Shown: piece after piece, positions 40,486 through 49,479 of the stretch | How the letters are laid out: each line of letters begins with the position of its first letter | Numbering within the stretch: the first letter of the stretch is position 1 | Assembly (NCBI RefSeq): GCF_014649035.1 | Contig: NZ_BMSG01000030.1 | Coordinates: 1 to 64,000 of the forward strand | Direction of reading: 5' to 3' | From: Streptomyces sindenensis | GTDB lineage: Bacteria > Actinomycetota > Actinomycetes > Streptomycetales > Streptomycetaceae | DNA: 64,000 bases | The notes under the pieces: generated by a model | The model's database searches: none | What the model saw: only the letters and a program-made list of their open reading frames with translations | What the model was told of the DNA's origin: nothing | Position numbers and translations under genes: made by a program

Positions 40486-41028
40486 ATGACGGAGCATGAG
40501 ACCGGGCGCCGGCCCGCACCCGACGGAGTACGGCTGCGCCTGGCGACGGCCGCGGACGCGGAAGCCGTCACGCGGGTCTTCCTGGACTCCCGGGCCGCCG
40601 CCATGCCGTATCTGCCGCGGATCCACAGCGACGAGGACACCCTCGCCTGGATGACCCATGTCGTGCTGCCCACCAGCACCGCGGTGTGGGTGGCCGAACA
40701 GTCCGGGCGGGCAGGGCAGAACAGGGAGGGCGGAGAGGGCGGAGAGGGCGGAGAGGGCGGGGAACTGCTCGGGTTCGCCGCGCTCGCCGGCGGCGACGAG
40801 CTCGATCATCTCTATCTGCGGCCCGACGCGGTGCGGCGGGGGATCGGGAGCCGCCTGCTGGCCGAGGTGCGCGGGGCCGTGGACGGGCCCATCGGCCTGT
40901 ACGTGTTCCAGCGCAACACCGCCGCCCGCGCCTTCTACGAGCGGCACGGCTTCACCGCCGTCGCCTTCGACGACGGCGGCCGCAACGAGGAGAACGAGCC
41001 GGACGTCCTGTACCGCTGGACGCCGTAG
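40486..41028 (+). CDS. GNAT acetyltransferase with Gly/Glu repeat insert
   Basis: A 180-residue GNAT. The acetyl-CoA loop is LRPDAVRRGIGSRLLAEV (the Q/RxxGxG/A motif) and the C-terminal NTAARAFYERHGF is motif B. Between strands 3 and 4 (about residues 80-93) a run of GEG repeats interrupts the fold where the family normally has a short turn. No substrate hint. It is divergent from lacI and convergent with the glycosyltransferase at 41048. Confidence 0.88.
   Translation: MTEHETGRRPAPDGVRLRLATAADAEAVTRVFLDSRAAAMPYLPRIHSDEDTLAWMTHVVLPTSTAVWVAEQSGRAGQNREGGEGGEGGEGGELLGFAALAGGDELDHLYLRPDAVRRGIGSRLLAEVRGAVDGPIGLYVFQRNTAARAFYERHGFTAVAFDDGGRNEENEPDVLYRWTP
40727..40761 (+). repeat. 9-base in-frame tandem repeat
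   Basis: About four GGAGAGGGC units (the last GGCGGGG-like) encode the GEGGEGGEGGE insert in the GNAT protein. Likely a slippage expansion. Confidence 0.85.
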
Positions 41029-41047
41029 CGGCGGGTCCGGTGGTCGG

Positions 41048-41950
41048 TCAGATGACCGGCGGGCGGCCCAGCAGCGTCATCTGCCACACCGTGGACCAGC
41101 GCATCGGGCGCCGCTCCCCGCACGGGGTGCGGACGCCCTCGGCGAAGCCGCCCGCCCAGGCGCGCAGGCCCTTCGGGTCACGGGTGCGGGCGAGGGTGAG
41201 CAGGGTCCAGGTGCCGAGGTAGGCGGGGACCAGGGGGAGGGGCAGGTTGCGGCGGGCGAGCCAGACGCGGTTGCGGGCCGTCATCCGGTAGTAGACCGCG
41301 TGCCGGGCCGGGGACGTCTTCGGGTGCTGGAGCAGCAGCTCGGGGTCGTACTCGACCTTCCAGCCGGCATCCAGCGCCCGCCAGGCCAGGTCTGTCTCCT
41401 CGTGGGTGAAGAAGAACTCCGCGGGCCACAGACCGGTCTGCGCCAGCATTTTCATCGAGAACGCGTGGCCTCCGCCCAGGAACGCCGTGACCGGGCCGCC
41501 GCGCATCGGGTCGCCCGCCCGCAGGCGCGGCACATGGCGGCGCTGCGTCTCGCCGGTCTCGTCGGCGATCCGGAAGCCGATGATGCCGAGCCGGTCGTCG
41601 GCCGCGAAGCGGTCCCGCACGCGGCGGAAGACGTCCTTGTCGACCAGCAGTCCGTCGTCGTCCAGCTCGATCACCACGTCCACGTCGCCGATCTCGGCGA
41701 GCCTGCGCAGCCCCTCGTTCCGGCCGCCCGGGCAGCCGAGGTTCTCCGGCAGCTCGATGGTGGTCACCCCGCCGTCGAGATCCTCCAGGCCGGGCGTGGA
41801 GGAGTAGTCCGGAAGGGCCGTACCGTTGCCGATGATCACGAGCCGGGTGGGCCGGACGTCCTGCATGGCCACCGACGCCAGCAGCGCCTCGACCGCCTGC
41901 GGGCGGTCTCCCATGGTCACGATGGATACGCCGATGCGCGGTGCGGACAC
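41048..41950 (-). CDS. GT2-family glycosyltransferase
   Basis: A 300-residue GT-A fold glycosyltransferase. It begins PRIGVSIVTMGDRP, with the nucleotide-binding NLGCPGGRNEGLRR and the metal-binding IELDDDGLLVD (DDD). FLGGGHAFSMKML and FFTHEETDLAWRALDAGW contain the ED motif that gives the catalytic base. No membrane span except a weak C-terminal hydrophobic part. It should transfer a sugar from a nucleotide donor, possibly rhamnosyl-type, to a cell-surface polymer. Transcribed alone. Confidence 0.88.
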   Translation of the reverse strand: MSAPRIGVSIVTMGDRPQAVEALLASVAMQDVRPTRLVIIGNGTALPDYSSTPGLEDLDGGVTTIELPENLGCPGGRNEGLRRLAEIGDVDVVIELDDDGLLVDKDVFRRVRDRFAADDRLGIIGFRIADETGETQRRHVPRLRAGDPMRGGPVTAFLGGGHAFSMKMLAQTGLWPAEFFFTHEETDLAWRALDAGWKVEYDPELLLQHPKTSPARHAVYYRMTARNRVWLARRNLPLPLVPAYLGTWTLLTLARTRDPKGLRAWAGGFAEGVRTPCGERRPMRWSTVWQMTLLGRPPVI

Positions 41951-42029
41951 GGTCGGTACTCCTGGAACTCGGCTGCCGGTGGCCGGCTGCTGGTCGGCAG
42001 CGGTGCCCGCGATCGTAACGCCTCGGTGT

Positions 42030-42251
42030 TCAGCGTGCGGTTACCGCCCGGCCATTCACCGGTCCGTCGCTGTTCAGCAGCGCGTACACGGCCATGTCCC
42101 GCGGCTCGTCGCCCACCTGCTGCCGGCCGCGCAGGAGTCCCTCCCGCCGGAACCCGACGTCCTCGGCGATCCGGGCGGAGGCGGTGTTCCACGGCTCGAT
42201 GGAGAGCTGGAGGCGCGGGACGCCGAGGTCGCGCAGGGCCCACGTCGTCAC
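42030..42251 (-). pseudogene. C-terminal GNAT acetyltransferase fragment coupled to the MFS gene
   Basis: A 73-residue frame whose GTG overlaps the MFS stop by 4 bases (GTGA). It reads WALRDLGVPRLQLSIEPWNT, ASARIAEDVGFRREGLLRGR and YALLNSD, the second half of a RimJ/RimL-type GNAT. The N-terminal half with the acetyl-CoA-binding loop is missing. It is therefore either a remnant left after the MFS gene was inserted next to it or a coupled short protein without full activity. The following 79 bases to the glycosyltransferase start hold nothing. Confidence 0.6.
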
Positions 42252-43741
42252 CCGTCCTTCGGCGTCCGGGCCCCGCCCGCCAGGAAGTAGCCGGCCAGCA
42301 CGGCGCCTGCCAGGACCAGGGCGGAGTTGACCAGGATCGCGGTGGAGACGCCGGACAGTACCGCGTCGGGCCCGTTCGCGGCCCCCGTCCGGGCGGTGAC
42401 GACCGCGCTCATCACCGGAATGCCCAGGGCGATGCCCACCTGCTGCGTCATCGTCGCCAACCCGGTGGCCCGCCCCTGCTCCTCGTCCGGCAGGCCCGAG
42501 GTCGCCGTGACCATGAAGCCGACGATCATCAGCATGTTGCCGACGCCGCCGACGAAGGTGGCCGTCAGCAGGAGCCAGACCCAGGCACCGGACGTGCCGA
42601 GCGCCACGAGGGAGAGGGTGGCGGCGGCCTGGACGGTGCCGCCGAGGACGATGGCGCGGCGGTTGCCGAAGCGGCCCACCGCCCGTCCGCCGAGCACCCC
42701 GCCGAGGACCGTGCCCGCGCCGAGCACGCCGAACGCGAGGCCGGTGGCGAGTGCGGAGTAGCCCAGGACCTCCTGGAGGTAGAGGGTCAGCAGGAACACC
42801 AGCGAGGTCTCGGTGGCGAAGGCGATCAGCCCGGCGGTGTTGCCCCAGACGACGCTGCGCCGCTTCAGGACGCGGATCGGGACGAGCGGGGCCGCTGCTC
42901 GCTGCTCGATGCGGACGAACGCGACGAGGAGGACGGCTCCGGCGGCCAGCGCGGCCAGCGTGGCCGGCCTGGTCCAGCCGGTCTCGCCGGCCCGGGTGAG
43001 CCCCAGGACGAGCAGCAGCAGCCCGCCGGTGACGGCGACGGCTCCGGGCACGTCGAGTCTCGGGCGTTCCTCCGGCCTGGAGTCGGTGATCACGGTCGGG
43101 GCCAGGATCACGACGAGGGCGGCCACGGGGACGTTGATGAAGAAGGCCCAGCGCCAGGAGAGCAGGTCCGTCAGCAGCCCGCCGAGAATCGCCCCGGCGG
43201 TGAAGCCGGCCGACATCAGGGCCCCGTTGAGCCCCAGCGCCCGTTCGCGCAGCGGCCCTTCCCTGAACGCGGTGGTCAGCAGCGCGAGTCCGGCCGGGGT
43301 GACGGCCGCGGTGGCCAGGCCCTGGAGCACGCGAGCGGAGAGCAGCACCTCGGGCGAGGTGGCGAGGCCGCCGAGTACGGAGGAGAGGCCGAGGACGGCC
43401 ATGCCGCCGACGAACAGGTTCTTGCGGCCCACGAGGTCGGCGACCCGGCCGAAGAGCAGGGTGAACCCGGCGGCGGCGAGCGCGAAGGAGGTGGCGATCC
43501 ACTGGAGACCGGCGAGGGAGAAGCCGAGCCCCTCCCCGACGACGGGCAGCGCCACGTTCAGGATCGAGAAGTCCACCGCGATCATGAACTGGGAGCCGAG
43601 CAGCAGGGCCAGGACGAGTTTCTGGCGGCCGGACATGCGCGGGGAGGAGGCGGGCGGGTCGGCCGTGGGGCCCGCCGCGTGGTCGATGCCGGAGGATGCG
43701 GAGGATGCGGAGGACGAGGACGCGGTACTGGATGTGGGCAT
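42248..43741 (-). CDS. DHA2-type MFS drug exporter
   Basis: A 497-residue 14-TM transporter. It has VDFSILNVALPVVGEGLG (DHA2 TM1), FGRVADLVGRKNLFVGG after TM2 and TAGAILGGLLTDLLSWRWAFFINVP (motif C and the following TM). The first about 35 residues are a Ser/Ala-rich low-complexity extension (SSSSASSASSG). It is divergent from a TetR gene with a shared operator-like palindrome at 43774, the standard layout for a ligand-induced efflux pump. Confidence 0.9.
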   Translation of the reverse strand: MPTSSTASSSSASSASSGIDHAAGPTADPPASSPRMSGRQKLVLALLLGSQFMIAVDFSILNVALPVVGEGLGFSLAGLQWIATSFALAAAGFTLLFGRVADLVGRKNLFVGGMAVLGLSSVLGGLATSPEVLLSARVLQGLATAAVTPAGLALLTTAFREGPLRERALGLNGALMSAGFTAGAILGGLLTDLLSWRWAFFINVPVAALVVILAPTVITDSRPEERPRLDVPGAVAVTGGLLLLVLGLTRAGETGWTRPATLAALAAGAVLLVAFVRIEQRAAAPLVPIRVLKRRSVVWGNTAGLIAFATETSLVFLLTLYLQEVLGYSALATGLAFGVLGAGTVLGGVLGGRAVGRFGNRRAIVLGGTVQAAATLSLVALGTSGAWVWLLLTATFVGGVGNMLMIVGFMVTATSGLPDEEQGRATGLATMTQQVGIALGIPVMSAVVTARTGAANGPDAVLSGVSTAILVNSALVLAGAVLAGYFLAGGARTPKDG

Positions 43742-43773
43742 GGCAGGGCGCCTTCCTGGAGACGGGAAGCCCT

Positions 43774-43795
43774 TAACGGTCCCGTGGTTCCGTTA
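43774..43795. promoter_or_regulatory. Probable TetR operator between exporter and regulator
   Basis: TAACGG and CCGTTA arms 10 bases apart form a 22-base pseudo-palindrome in the 107-base divergent spacer, 33 bases from the exporter start and 54 from the regulator start. Confidence 0.6.
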
Positions 43796-43848
43796 GGGTG
43801 GCGTCACCGTAGCAGGGGGAGTGTTGTTAATGGAACTGGAGGCCCGTT

Positions 43849-44544
43849 ATGGCTCGGGAAGGTACTGATCGCGAGGAGCCCGGGAACGTCGGGGCCGGGA
43901 GCGTCGGGGCGGGAGGTGCGCGGGTCGAAGGCATGGGGGCCGGGGGTGTGGAGCCCGGCACCGTGCGCCCCGGCGGCCGCACCGCCCGGGTGCGGGAGGC
44001 GGTGCTGCGGGCGGCCGGTGACGCGCTGGTCGAGCACGGTTTCGACGGGCTCGACCTGGCCGACGTCGCCCGGCGGGCGGAGGTCGGCAAGACGACCGTC
44101 TACCGTCGCTGGTCCACCCCGGCCGGGCTGGTCGCCGATCTGCTCACGGACATGGCGGAGCAGTCCCTGCCGCGTACCGACACCGGATCCCTGGCCGAGG
44201 ATCTCCGGGCCAACGCCCGCCTCGTGGTCCGCACGCTGACCGATCCCCGCCAGGGCCTCCTCTTCGTGGCCGTCATCGCGGCCGCCGCCTGCGATCCACG
44301 GACCGCCGAGGCCCTCCACCGCTTCTACGCGGTGCGGATCGGGGAGTGGTCCGGCTGCGTCGAAGCGGCGGTCGAGCGCGGTGAACTGCCCGTGGGGACG
44401 GACCCGGGCGAGGTGATCGCGGCGGTGTCGGCGCCGCTGTACTACCGGCTGCTCGCCAGTGGCGCCCCGCTGGACGAGGAGGCCGCCGACCGGTCGGCGG
44501 CCGCAGCCGTCGCCGCCGCGCGGGCGGGCGCGTTCGTACGGTGA
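43849..44544 (+). CDS. TetR-family regulator of the adjacent exporter
   Basis: A 231-residue protein. After a Gly-rich low-complexity N-terminus of about 45 residues comes the HTH: VREAVLRAAGDALVEHGF, then LADVARRAEVGKTTVYRRW. The C-terminal domain is of the TetR_C_16-like type (VVRTLTDPRQGLLFVAVIAAA). A start further in (Met at about residue 29) would remove the low-complexity part. Divergent to the MFS gene; presumably represses it until a drug binds. Confidence 0.88.
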   Translation: MAREGTDREEPGNVGAGSVGAGGARVEGMGAGGVEPGTVRPGGRTARVREAVLRAAGDALVEHGFDGLDLADVARRAEVGKTTVYRRWSTPAGLVADLLTDMAEQSLPRTDTGSLAEDLRANARLVVRTLTDPRQGLLFVAVIAAAACDPRTAEALHRFYAVRIGEWSGCVEAAVERGELPVGTDPGEVIAAVSAPLYYRLLASGAPLDEEAADRSAAAAVAAARAGAFVR

Positions 44545-44632
44545 GGGGCACGGGAGCCCGTGGAGAAGGCCGGGTTTCTGCCGGGCGGGACCGGCTTCGT
44601 GGCATCGAACGGGCCGTCGATAAAGTGGTGGA

Positions 44633-45655
44633 ATGATATTCGGTAGAACCGGGTTCGGGGGGGCCGTCGCCGACTTCGAGGCGGCGGTGTCGGCGCACGA
44701 CGCCAAGCGGTCCGGCAAGGCGTTCGTCCGGTTGCAGGAGACCTTCGGGCAGGCCCGGGAGCCGGAGCTGCTGGACGGCGGGCCGCGGCTCGCGGCCGTG
44801 CTGGAGCAGGTGCCGCCCGCCCCGCGTGCCGTCGTCGCCGTGCTCGTGGGGGCCTGCGTCGAGCGTGGCGCGGACGCCGAGCGCTGCGCCCCGGCGGTGC
44901 TCGCCGGGCTGCGGTGGGCCCTGGAACAGGCCGTGGCGTTCGCCGACGCCTGGACCGCGACCGGGGGCGGCGCGTTCCCCGCCCCGGACGGCGGCGAACC
45001 GGGCCCGGAGCTCGTGGAGCGGGCGGGCTTCGAGGCGGCCGTCGGCTGGGGGACGCTTCCCCAGTGGGAGATGGCCGCCGTCGCCATGCTGAACCACCCC
45101 GGCGTACGGCGCGAGGCCGGCTCCCGGGGCGACGCGCTGCGGCTGCTCGGTGCGGTGGAGCGGGCCTCCGGCCTGGAGCTGAAGTCCCTCGCCCACGCCC
45201 TCCTGGTGCTGGACGACGAACCGCTCGTCGCCCTCCACCGGTCGAGCGGCAGCGGCTACCTCCTGCGGATCTCCGGCATCGGGGACAACTTCCAGCTGCA
45301 CACCCTGCTCGCCGACGCGCTCATCGGCGGCGGCCATGTGGAGGGCCGCGCGCCGTCGTCGCAGGAGGCGGCCGTCTGCCGGGAGACCCCCGGCCAGGTG
45401 GACACGGTGGGCTCCTTCGACCTGGTGGCCCCGGACGGCGGACTGATCTGGAACGAGGGCGCCCCCGCCGACATACCCGTCGTCGACGGCGTCCGGCTGC
45501 TGGTCCTGGACGAGCCGTCCTACCGGCGGACCTGGCCCGCGGGCCGCTTCTTCCCCGGCATGCGCGGTGACGTCCTGCTGGAGCGCGCCCTCGGCCCGGA
45601 GGAGACGGAGCGCTGGTACGCCCATGTCTCCCCGGCCAGGAACGCCACCGGCTGA
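44633..45655 (+). CDS. Hypothetical protein, two-lobed, no signal peptide
   Basis: A 340-residue soluble protein that I do not recognise. The first 110 residues look all-helical (DFEAAVSAHDAKRSGKAFVRLQETFG; RAVVAVLVGACVERGADAE). The second part is mixed, with SGSGYLLRISGIGDNFQLHTLLADALIGGG, a possible nucleotide- or ligand-binding loop. The codon use is ordinary for the window. Monocistronic between the TetR gene and a repeat-filled spacer. Similar proteins probably occur in other streptomycetes; function unknown. Confidence 0.7.
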   Translation: MIFGRTGFGGAVADFEAAVSAHDAKRSGKAFVRLQETFGQAREPELLDGGPRLAAVLEQVPPAPRAVVAVLVGACVERGADAERCAPAVLAGLRWALEQAVAFADAWTATGGGAFPAPDGGEPGPELVERAGFEAAVGWGTLPQWEMAAVAMLNHPGVRREAGSRGDALRLLGAVERASGLELKSLAHALLVLDDEPLVALHRSSGSGYLLRISGIGDNFQLHTLLADALIGGGHVEGRAPSSQEAAVCRETPGQVDTVGSFDLVAPDGGLIWNEGAPADIPVVDGVRLLVLDEPSYRRTWPAGRFFPGMRGDVLLERALGPEETERWYAHVSPARNATG

Positions 45656-45682
45656 GCCCGGCTTCCGGCCCGGACCGGGCCC

Positions 45683-45806
45683 GTACGCCGGAGGCCCCGG
45701 CCCCGTACGCCGGAATCCCCGGCCGTACGCCGGAGGCCCCGGCCCCGTACACCGGAGGCCACGGCCCCTACGCCGGAAGCCCCGTACGCCGGAGGCCCCC
45801 GGCCAC
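45683..45806. repeat. Six-unit GTACGCCGGAGGCCCCGG array between convergent genes
   Basis: Units of 15-23 bases begin at 45683, 45705, 45725, 45747, 45769 and 45784; most read GTACGCCGGAGGCCCCGGCC with small changes. The array fills nearly the entire spacer between two convergent genes (stops at 45655 and 45835). Each unit contains partly self-complementary GGCC runs, so it may act as a bidirectional terminator. Confidence 0.9.
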
Positions 45807-45834
45807 GAACACGGCCCGCTGGGGCCGACCGGTG

Positions 45835-46689
45835 TCAGCCGATCCGGGTGCCCGTTCCGCTGACCCGGATCCGGGCGTCGCCCGCGCGCAGTTCGACGGT
45901 GAGGGTGCCCGGGCGGCCCATGTCCGCCCCCTGGTGCAGGGTCAGCACGGCCGCCTCCGGTACGAGTCCGAGCTCCCGTGCGTACGCGCCGAAGGCCGCC
46001 GCCGCCGCGCCCGTCGCCGGGTCCTCGACGACCCCGCCCACCGGGAACGGATCCCGGACGTGGAAGACCTCGGGCCCCTCGCGCCACACCAGTTGCAGGG
46101 TGGTCAGGTCGAGCCGGCGCATCAGCGCCTCCAGCCGCGCGAAGTCGTAGTCCAGGTCCGCCAGCCGTTCCCGGGTGGCGGCGGCCAGCACCAGGTGCCG
46201 GGCCCCGGCGTAGCCGATCCGGGGCGGCAGGGCCGGATCGAGGTCGGCGGCCGGCCAGTCCAGGGCCGCCAGCGCCTCCGCCAGGTCGGCCTCCGCGACC
46301 TCCTCGACGTGCGGCGCCACGCTGGTCAGGGTGGCTCGGAGCTCGTCGCCCTCCCGGACGACGGAGACCGGGACCGGACCCGCGGGCGTCGCGAACTCCA
46401 GCGCGCCCGGTCCGTCCCGTTCGGCCAGTGCCAGGGCCGTGGCGACCGTGGCGTGGCCGCAGAACGGCACCTCGGCCTTCGGGCTGAAGTACCGGATGGT
46501 GTACGCGCCTTCGCCGGTCCGCTCCGTCAGGAACGCCGACTCGCTGTAGCCCAGCTCCGCCGCGATCGTGAGCATCCGCTCCTCGTCGAGCCCGGTCGCG
46601 TCCAGGACGACCCCGGCGGGGTTCCCGCCCGCGGGATCGGCGGAGAAGGCGGTGTAGCGCAGGACCTCGGTCCGGTGATCAGGTGTCAT
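45835..46689 (-). CDS. PhzF-family isomerase
   Basis: A 284-residue PhzF/diaminopimelate-epimerase-fold protein. N-terminal lobe: YTAFSADPAGGNPAGVVLDA, GYSESAFLT (Glu at the PhzF catalytic position) and FSPKAEVPFCGHATVATALAL. C-terminal lobe: GARHLVLAA and DPFPVGGVVEDPATGAAAAAFGAYARELG. In phenazine makers PhzF isomerises DHHA, but most homologues such as this isolated one have unknown substrates. No phenazine genes nearby. Start ATG 46689. Confidence 0.93.
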   Translation of the reverse strand: MTPDHRTEVLRYTAFSADPAGGNPAGVVLDATGLDEERMLTIAAELGYSESAFLTERTGEGAYTIRYFSPKAEVPFCGHATVATALALAERDGPGALEFATPAGPVPVSVVREGDELRATLTSVAPHVEEVAEADLAEALAALDWPAADLDPALPPRIGYAGARHLVLAAATRERLADLDYDFARLEALMRRLDLTTLQLVWREGPEVFHVRDPFPVGGVVEDPATGAAAAAFGAYARELGLVPEAAVLTLHQGADMGRPGTLTVELRAGDARIRVSGTGTRIG

Positions 46690-46843
46690 GCAGCAGACAA
46701 CCGGGCCGCCGCCTCTGTCATTCCCCCGTGGGAGAGGACGGGTTGCCCCCCCGGGCAGTCCTGCCCGCCCCGACGGTGGAGCTGCCGAAGGTGTAATCCC
46801 CCATGACTCCTCGTGCCCCCCGGCCGTCCCCTGGCTCCCCGCC

Positions 46844-47662
46844 TCAGCCCCGTCCGACGTACGGCATGTTCGTCGCCATGACCGTCGCGAACTGGACGTT
46901 CGCCTCCAGCGGCAGCTCCGCCATGTGCAGCACCGTCCGTGCCACGTCCGCCGCCGCCATCACCGGCTCCACCGCCAGCTCCCCGTTGGCCTGGAGGATC
47001 CCGGTCCGCATCCGCTCGGTCATCTCCGTCGCCGCGTTGCCGATGTCGATCTGGCCGCAGGCGATCCGGTAGGGGCGGCCGTCCAGCGACAGCGACTTCG
47101 TCAGTCCGGTGATCGCGTGCTTGGTCGCGGTGTACGCGATCGAGTGCGGGCGCGGCGCGTGGGCGGAGATCGAGCCGTTGTTGATGATGCGGCCGCCCTG
47201 CGGATCCTGCTCCTTCATCTGCCGGTACGCCGCCTGCGCGCACAGGAACGAGCCCGTCAGGTTCACGTCGACGACCGCCCGCCAGTCCGCGGCGGCCAGG
47301 TCCTCCAGCGGTACGCCGCCGGGGCCGAACGTGCCCGCGTTGTTGAACAGCAGGTCCAGCCGGCCGAACCGCTCCCGTACGGCGGTGAAGAGCGCGGCCA
47401 CCTCTTCGGCGTCCGTGACGTCCGTCGTGACGCACAGCGCCTCGGCGTCCCCGGCGGCGGCCGCCGTCTCCGCCAGCGGCTCGGCCCGCCGGCCCGCGAG
47501 CGCGAGCGACCAGCCCGCGCTCGCGAGGGCGAGCGCGACGGCCCGTCCGATCCCCGACCCCGCCCCCGTGAGGACGGCGACCTTCCGCCCCGGCCGCCCT
47601 CCGTCCCCGCCGCGCGCCACCCGTTCGGTCTGCTCTGTCTGCTCCGTCTGCTCTGTGTTCAT
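46844..47662 (-). CDS. Short-chain dehydrogenase/reductase
   Basis: A 272-residue classical SDR. TGAGSGIG cofactor loop, NNAG, Ser in NGSISAHAP and YxxxK in AYTATKHAI. Arg in AGRRAEPLAE just after strand 2 favours NADP(H). The N-terminus carries a QTE tripeptide repeat (EQTEQTEQTE) from an ACGGAGCAG-type DNA repeat. Start chosen at 47662; longer in-frame sequence to 47818 is not conserved-looking. Substrate unknown. Confidence 0.88.
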   Translation of the reverse strand: MNTEQTEQTEQTERVARGGDGGRPGRKVAVLTGAGSGIGRAVALALASAGWSLALAGRRAEPLAETAAAAGDAEALCVTTDVTDAEEVAALFTAVRERFGRLDLLFNNAGTFGPGGVPLEDLAAADWRAVVDVNLTGSFLCAQAAYRQMKEQDPQGGRIINNGSISAHAPRPHSIAYTATKHAITGLTKSLSLDGRPYRIACGQIDIGNAATEMTERMRTGILQANGELAVEPVMAAADVARTVLHMAELPLEANVQFATVMATNMPYVGRG

Positions 47663-47805
47663 GGCCCGGCAGCGTACGGGACAGATCCGTGCACAGGGCA
47701 CGCGGTGCTCATCGACCCGCCATGCGGATGTTGTGCACGCGACAACGGTGCGTCGTCCCCTCTCGCTGCCATGAATCCCGACAGCATCCGGGCCGAGGAG
47801 GGCAT

Positions 47806-49473
47806 ATGACCGCCGCACAGACCATCATGACGCCCGATCAGAGCACCCGAGCCATCGAACTCAGCACCGCCGCCCGCGTACGGGAACCGGGAGTGGGCCG
47901 CCGGCGCTTCCTGACCTCCACCGGAGCCGCCGCCGCGCTCGCCTTCGCGGTCAACCTGCCCGCCGCCGGCACGGCGAGCGCCGCCGAGGCCGACGCCCGC
48001 CGGATCACCGAGGACCCCTTCACCCTGGGCGTCGCCTCCGGCGATCCGCACCCCACGTCCGTCCTGATCTGGACCAAGCTCGCGCCCCGCCCCTTCGAAC
48101 CGGGCGGCGGACTGCCGCCCGGCCGCATCGAGGTGCGCTGGGAGATCGCCCGCGACGAGCGCTTCCGCCGTATCGAGCGGCGCGGATCGGTCACCGCCCA
48201 CCCCGAGTTCGCCCACAGCGTCCGCGCCGAGGTCCAGGGGCTCGACTCCGGCCGCCTCTACCACTACCGCTTCCGCACCGGCAGCTGGACCAGCCCGGTC
48301 GGCCGCACCCGCACCGCCCCCGCCCCCGGCGCCCGCAACAGCTCCCTCACCCTGGCCGCCGTCTCCTGCCAGGCGTACCACGACGGGTACTTCACCGCCC
48401 ACCGCCACCTCGCGGCCGAGGACGTCGACGTCGTCTTCCACCTCGGCGACTACCTCTACGAGTACGCCGTCAACGCCACCGGCGGGGCCCGCGACTACAC
48501 CGACCGCCGCCTCCCGGACCTCTTCAACCGCGAGACGACGACGCTGGAGGACTACCGGCTGCGCTACGCCCTCTACAAGTCCGACCCGGACCTGCGCGCC
48601 GCCCACGCCGCCCACCCCTTCGTCGTCACCTGGGACGACCACGAGACCGAGAACAACTACGCCGGCGAGATCCCCGAGAACGACGTCACCCCCGAGGAGT
48701 TCCTGCTCCGCCGGGCCGCCGCGTACCGCGCGTACTGGGAGAACCAGCCGCTGCGCACTTCCCAGCGCCCCACCGGACCCGACATGACCCTCTACCGCCG
48801 CCTCCGCTTCGGCCGGCTCGCCCAGTTCGACATCCTCGACACCCGCCAGTACCGCAGCGACCAGGCGTACGGCGACGGCTGGCGCACCCCCGGCCCCGAG
48901 TCCGAGGACCCCGCCCGCACCATGACCGGGGCCACCCAGGAACGCTGGCTGATCAACGGCTGGCGGGCCTCGAACGCCACCTGGAACGTCGTCCCGCAGC
49001 AGGTCACCTTCGCCCGGCGGCGCAATGTGCCCGCCGACGCCTACAAGCTCTCCATGGACTCCTGGGACGGCTACCCCGCCTCCCGGCAGCGGGTGCTGGC
49101 CGGGGCCGAGGCCGCCGGGGTGGACAACCTGATGGTCCTCACCGGCGACGTCCACGTCTCCTACGCCTTCGACCTGAAGAAGGACTTCGACGACCCCGCG
49201 TCGCGCACCGTCGGCACGGAGATCGTCACCACCTCCATCGCCAGCGGCAAGGACGGCGCGGACCGGCCCGCCAACTGGGAGAACCAGACCCGCGCCAACC
49301 CGCACCTCAAGCACTACAACGGGCGGCGCGGCTACGCGCTCGTCACCCTCGGCACGGAGGAGGCCCGCGCCGACTTCCGTACGGTCGCGGCCGTCACGAC
49401 CCCCGGCGCGCCCGTCACCACCGCGGCCTCGTTCGTCACGGAGGCCGGGAACCCGGGGCTCACACCCGCGTAA
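47806..49473 (+). CDS. phoD: Tat-exported alkaline phosphatase PhoD
   Basis: A 555-residue secreted phosphodiesterase/phosphatase. The twin-arginine signal GVGRRRFLTSTG lies at residues 29-40, with a hydrophobic stretch and a cleavage-like ASA. The PhoD N-terminal Ig-like domain (FTLGVASGDPHPTSVLIWTKL) precedes the metallophosphatase domain: HLGDYLYEY, TWDDHETENNY and LTGDVHVSYAF. It should release phosphate from esters and teichoic acids outside the cell using Ca2+/Fe3+. GAGGAGG lies 5 bases before the ATG. No clear PHO box is visible upstream. Confidence 0.93.
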   Translation: MTAAQTIMTPDQSTRAIELSTAARVREPGVGRRRFLTSTGAAAALAFAVNLPAAGTASAAEADARRITEDPFTLGVASGDPHPTSVLIWTKLAPRPFEPGGGLPPGRIEVRWEIARDERFRRIERRGSVTAHPEFAHSVRAEVQGLDSGRLYHYRFRTGSWTSPVGRTRTAPAPGARNSSLTLAAVSCQAYHDGYFTAHRHLAAEDVDVVFHLGDYLYEYAVNATGGARDYTDRRLPDLFNRETTTLEDYRLRYALYKSDPDLRAAHAAHPFVVTWDDHETENNYAGEIPENDVTPEEFLLRRAAAYRAYWENQPLRTSQRPTGPDMTLYRRLRFGRLAQFDILDTRQYRSDQAYGDGWRTPGPESEDPARTMTGATQERWLINGWRASNATWNVVPQQVTFARRRNVPADAYKLSMDSWDGYPASRQRVLAGAEAAGVDNLMVLTGDVHVSYAFDLKKDFDDPASRTVGTEIVTTSIASGKDGADRPANWENQTRANPHLKHYNGRRGYALVTLGTEEARADFRTVAAVTTPGAPVTTAASFVTEAGNPGLTPA

Positions 49474-49479
49474 CAGGGC

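Noticed and set aside
45683..45806. CRISPR-like look of the repeat array
   Set aside because: The units abut each other without unique spacers and vary in length; there are no cas genes in the window.
45835..46689. Phenazine biosynthesis locus
   Set aside because: Only a PhzF-family isomerase is present; no phzA-E or phzG homologue is nearby, and isolated PhzF proteins are common.
47663..47805. PHO box upstream of phoD
   Set aside because: No pair of GTTCACC-like 11-base repeats can be read in the 143-base spacer.
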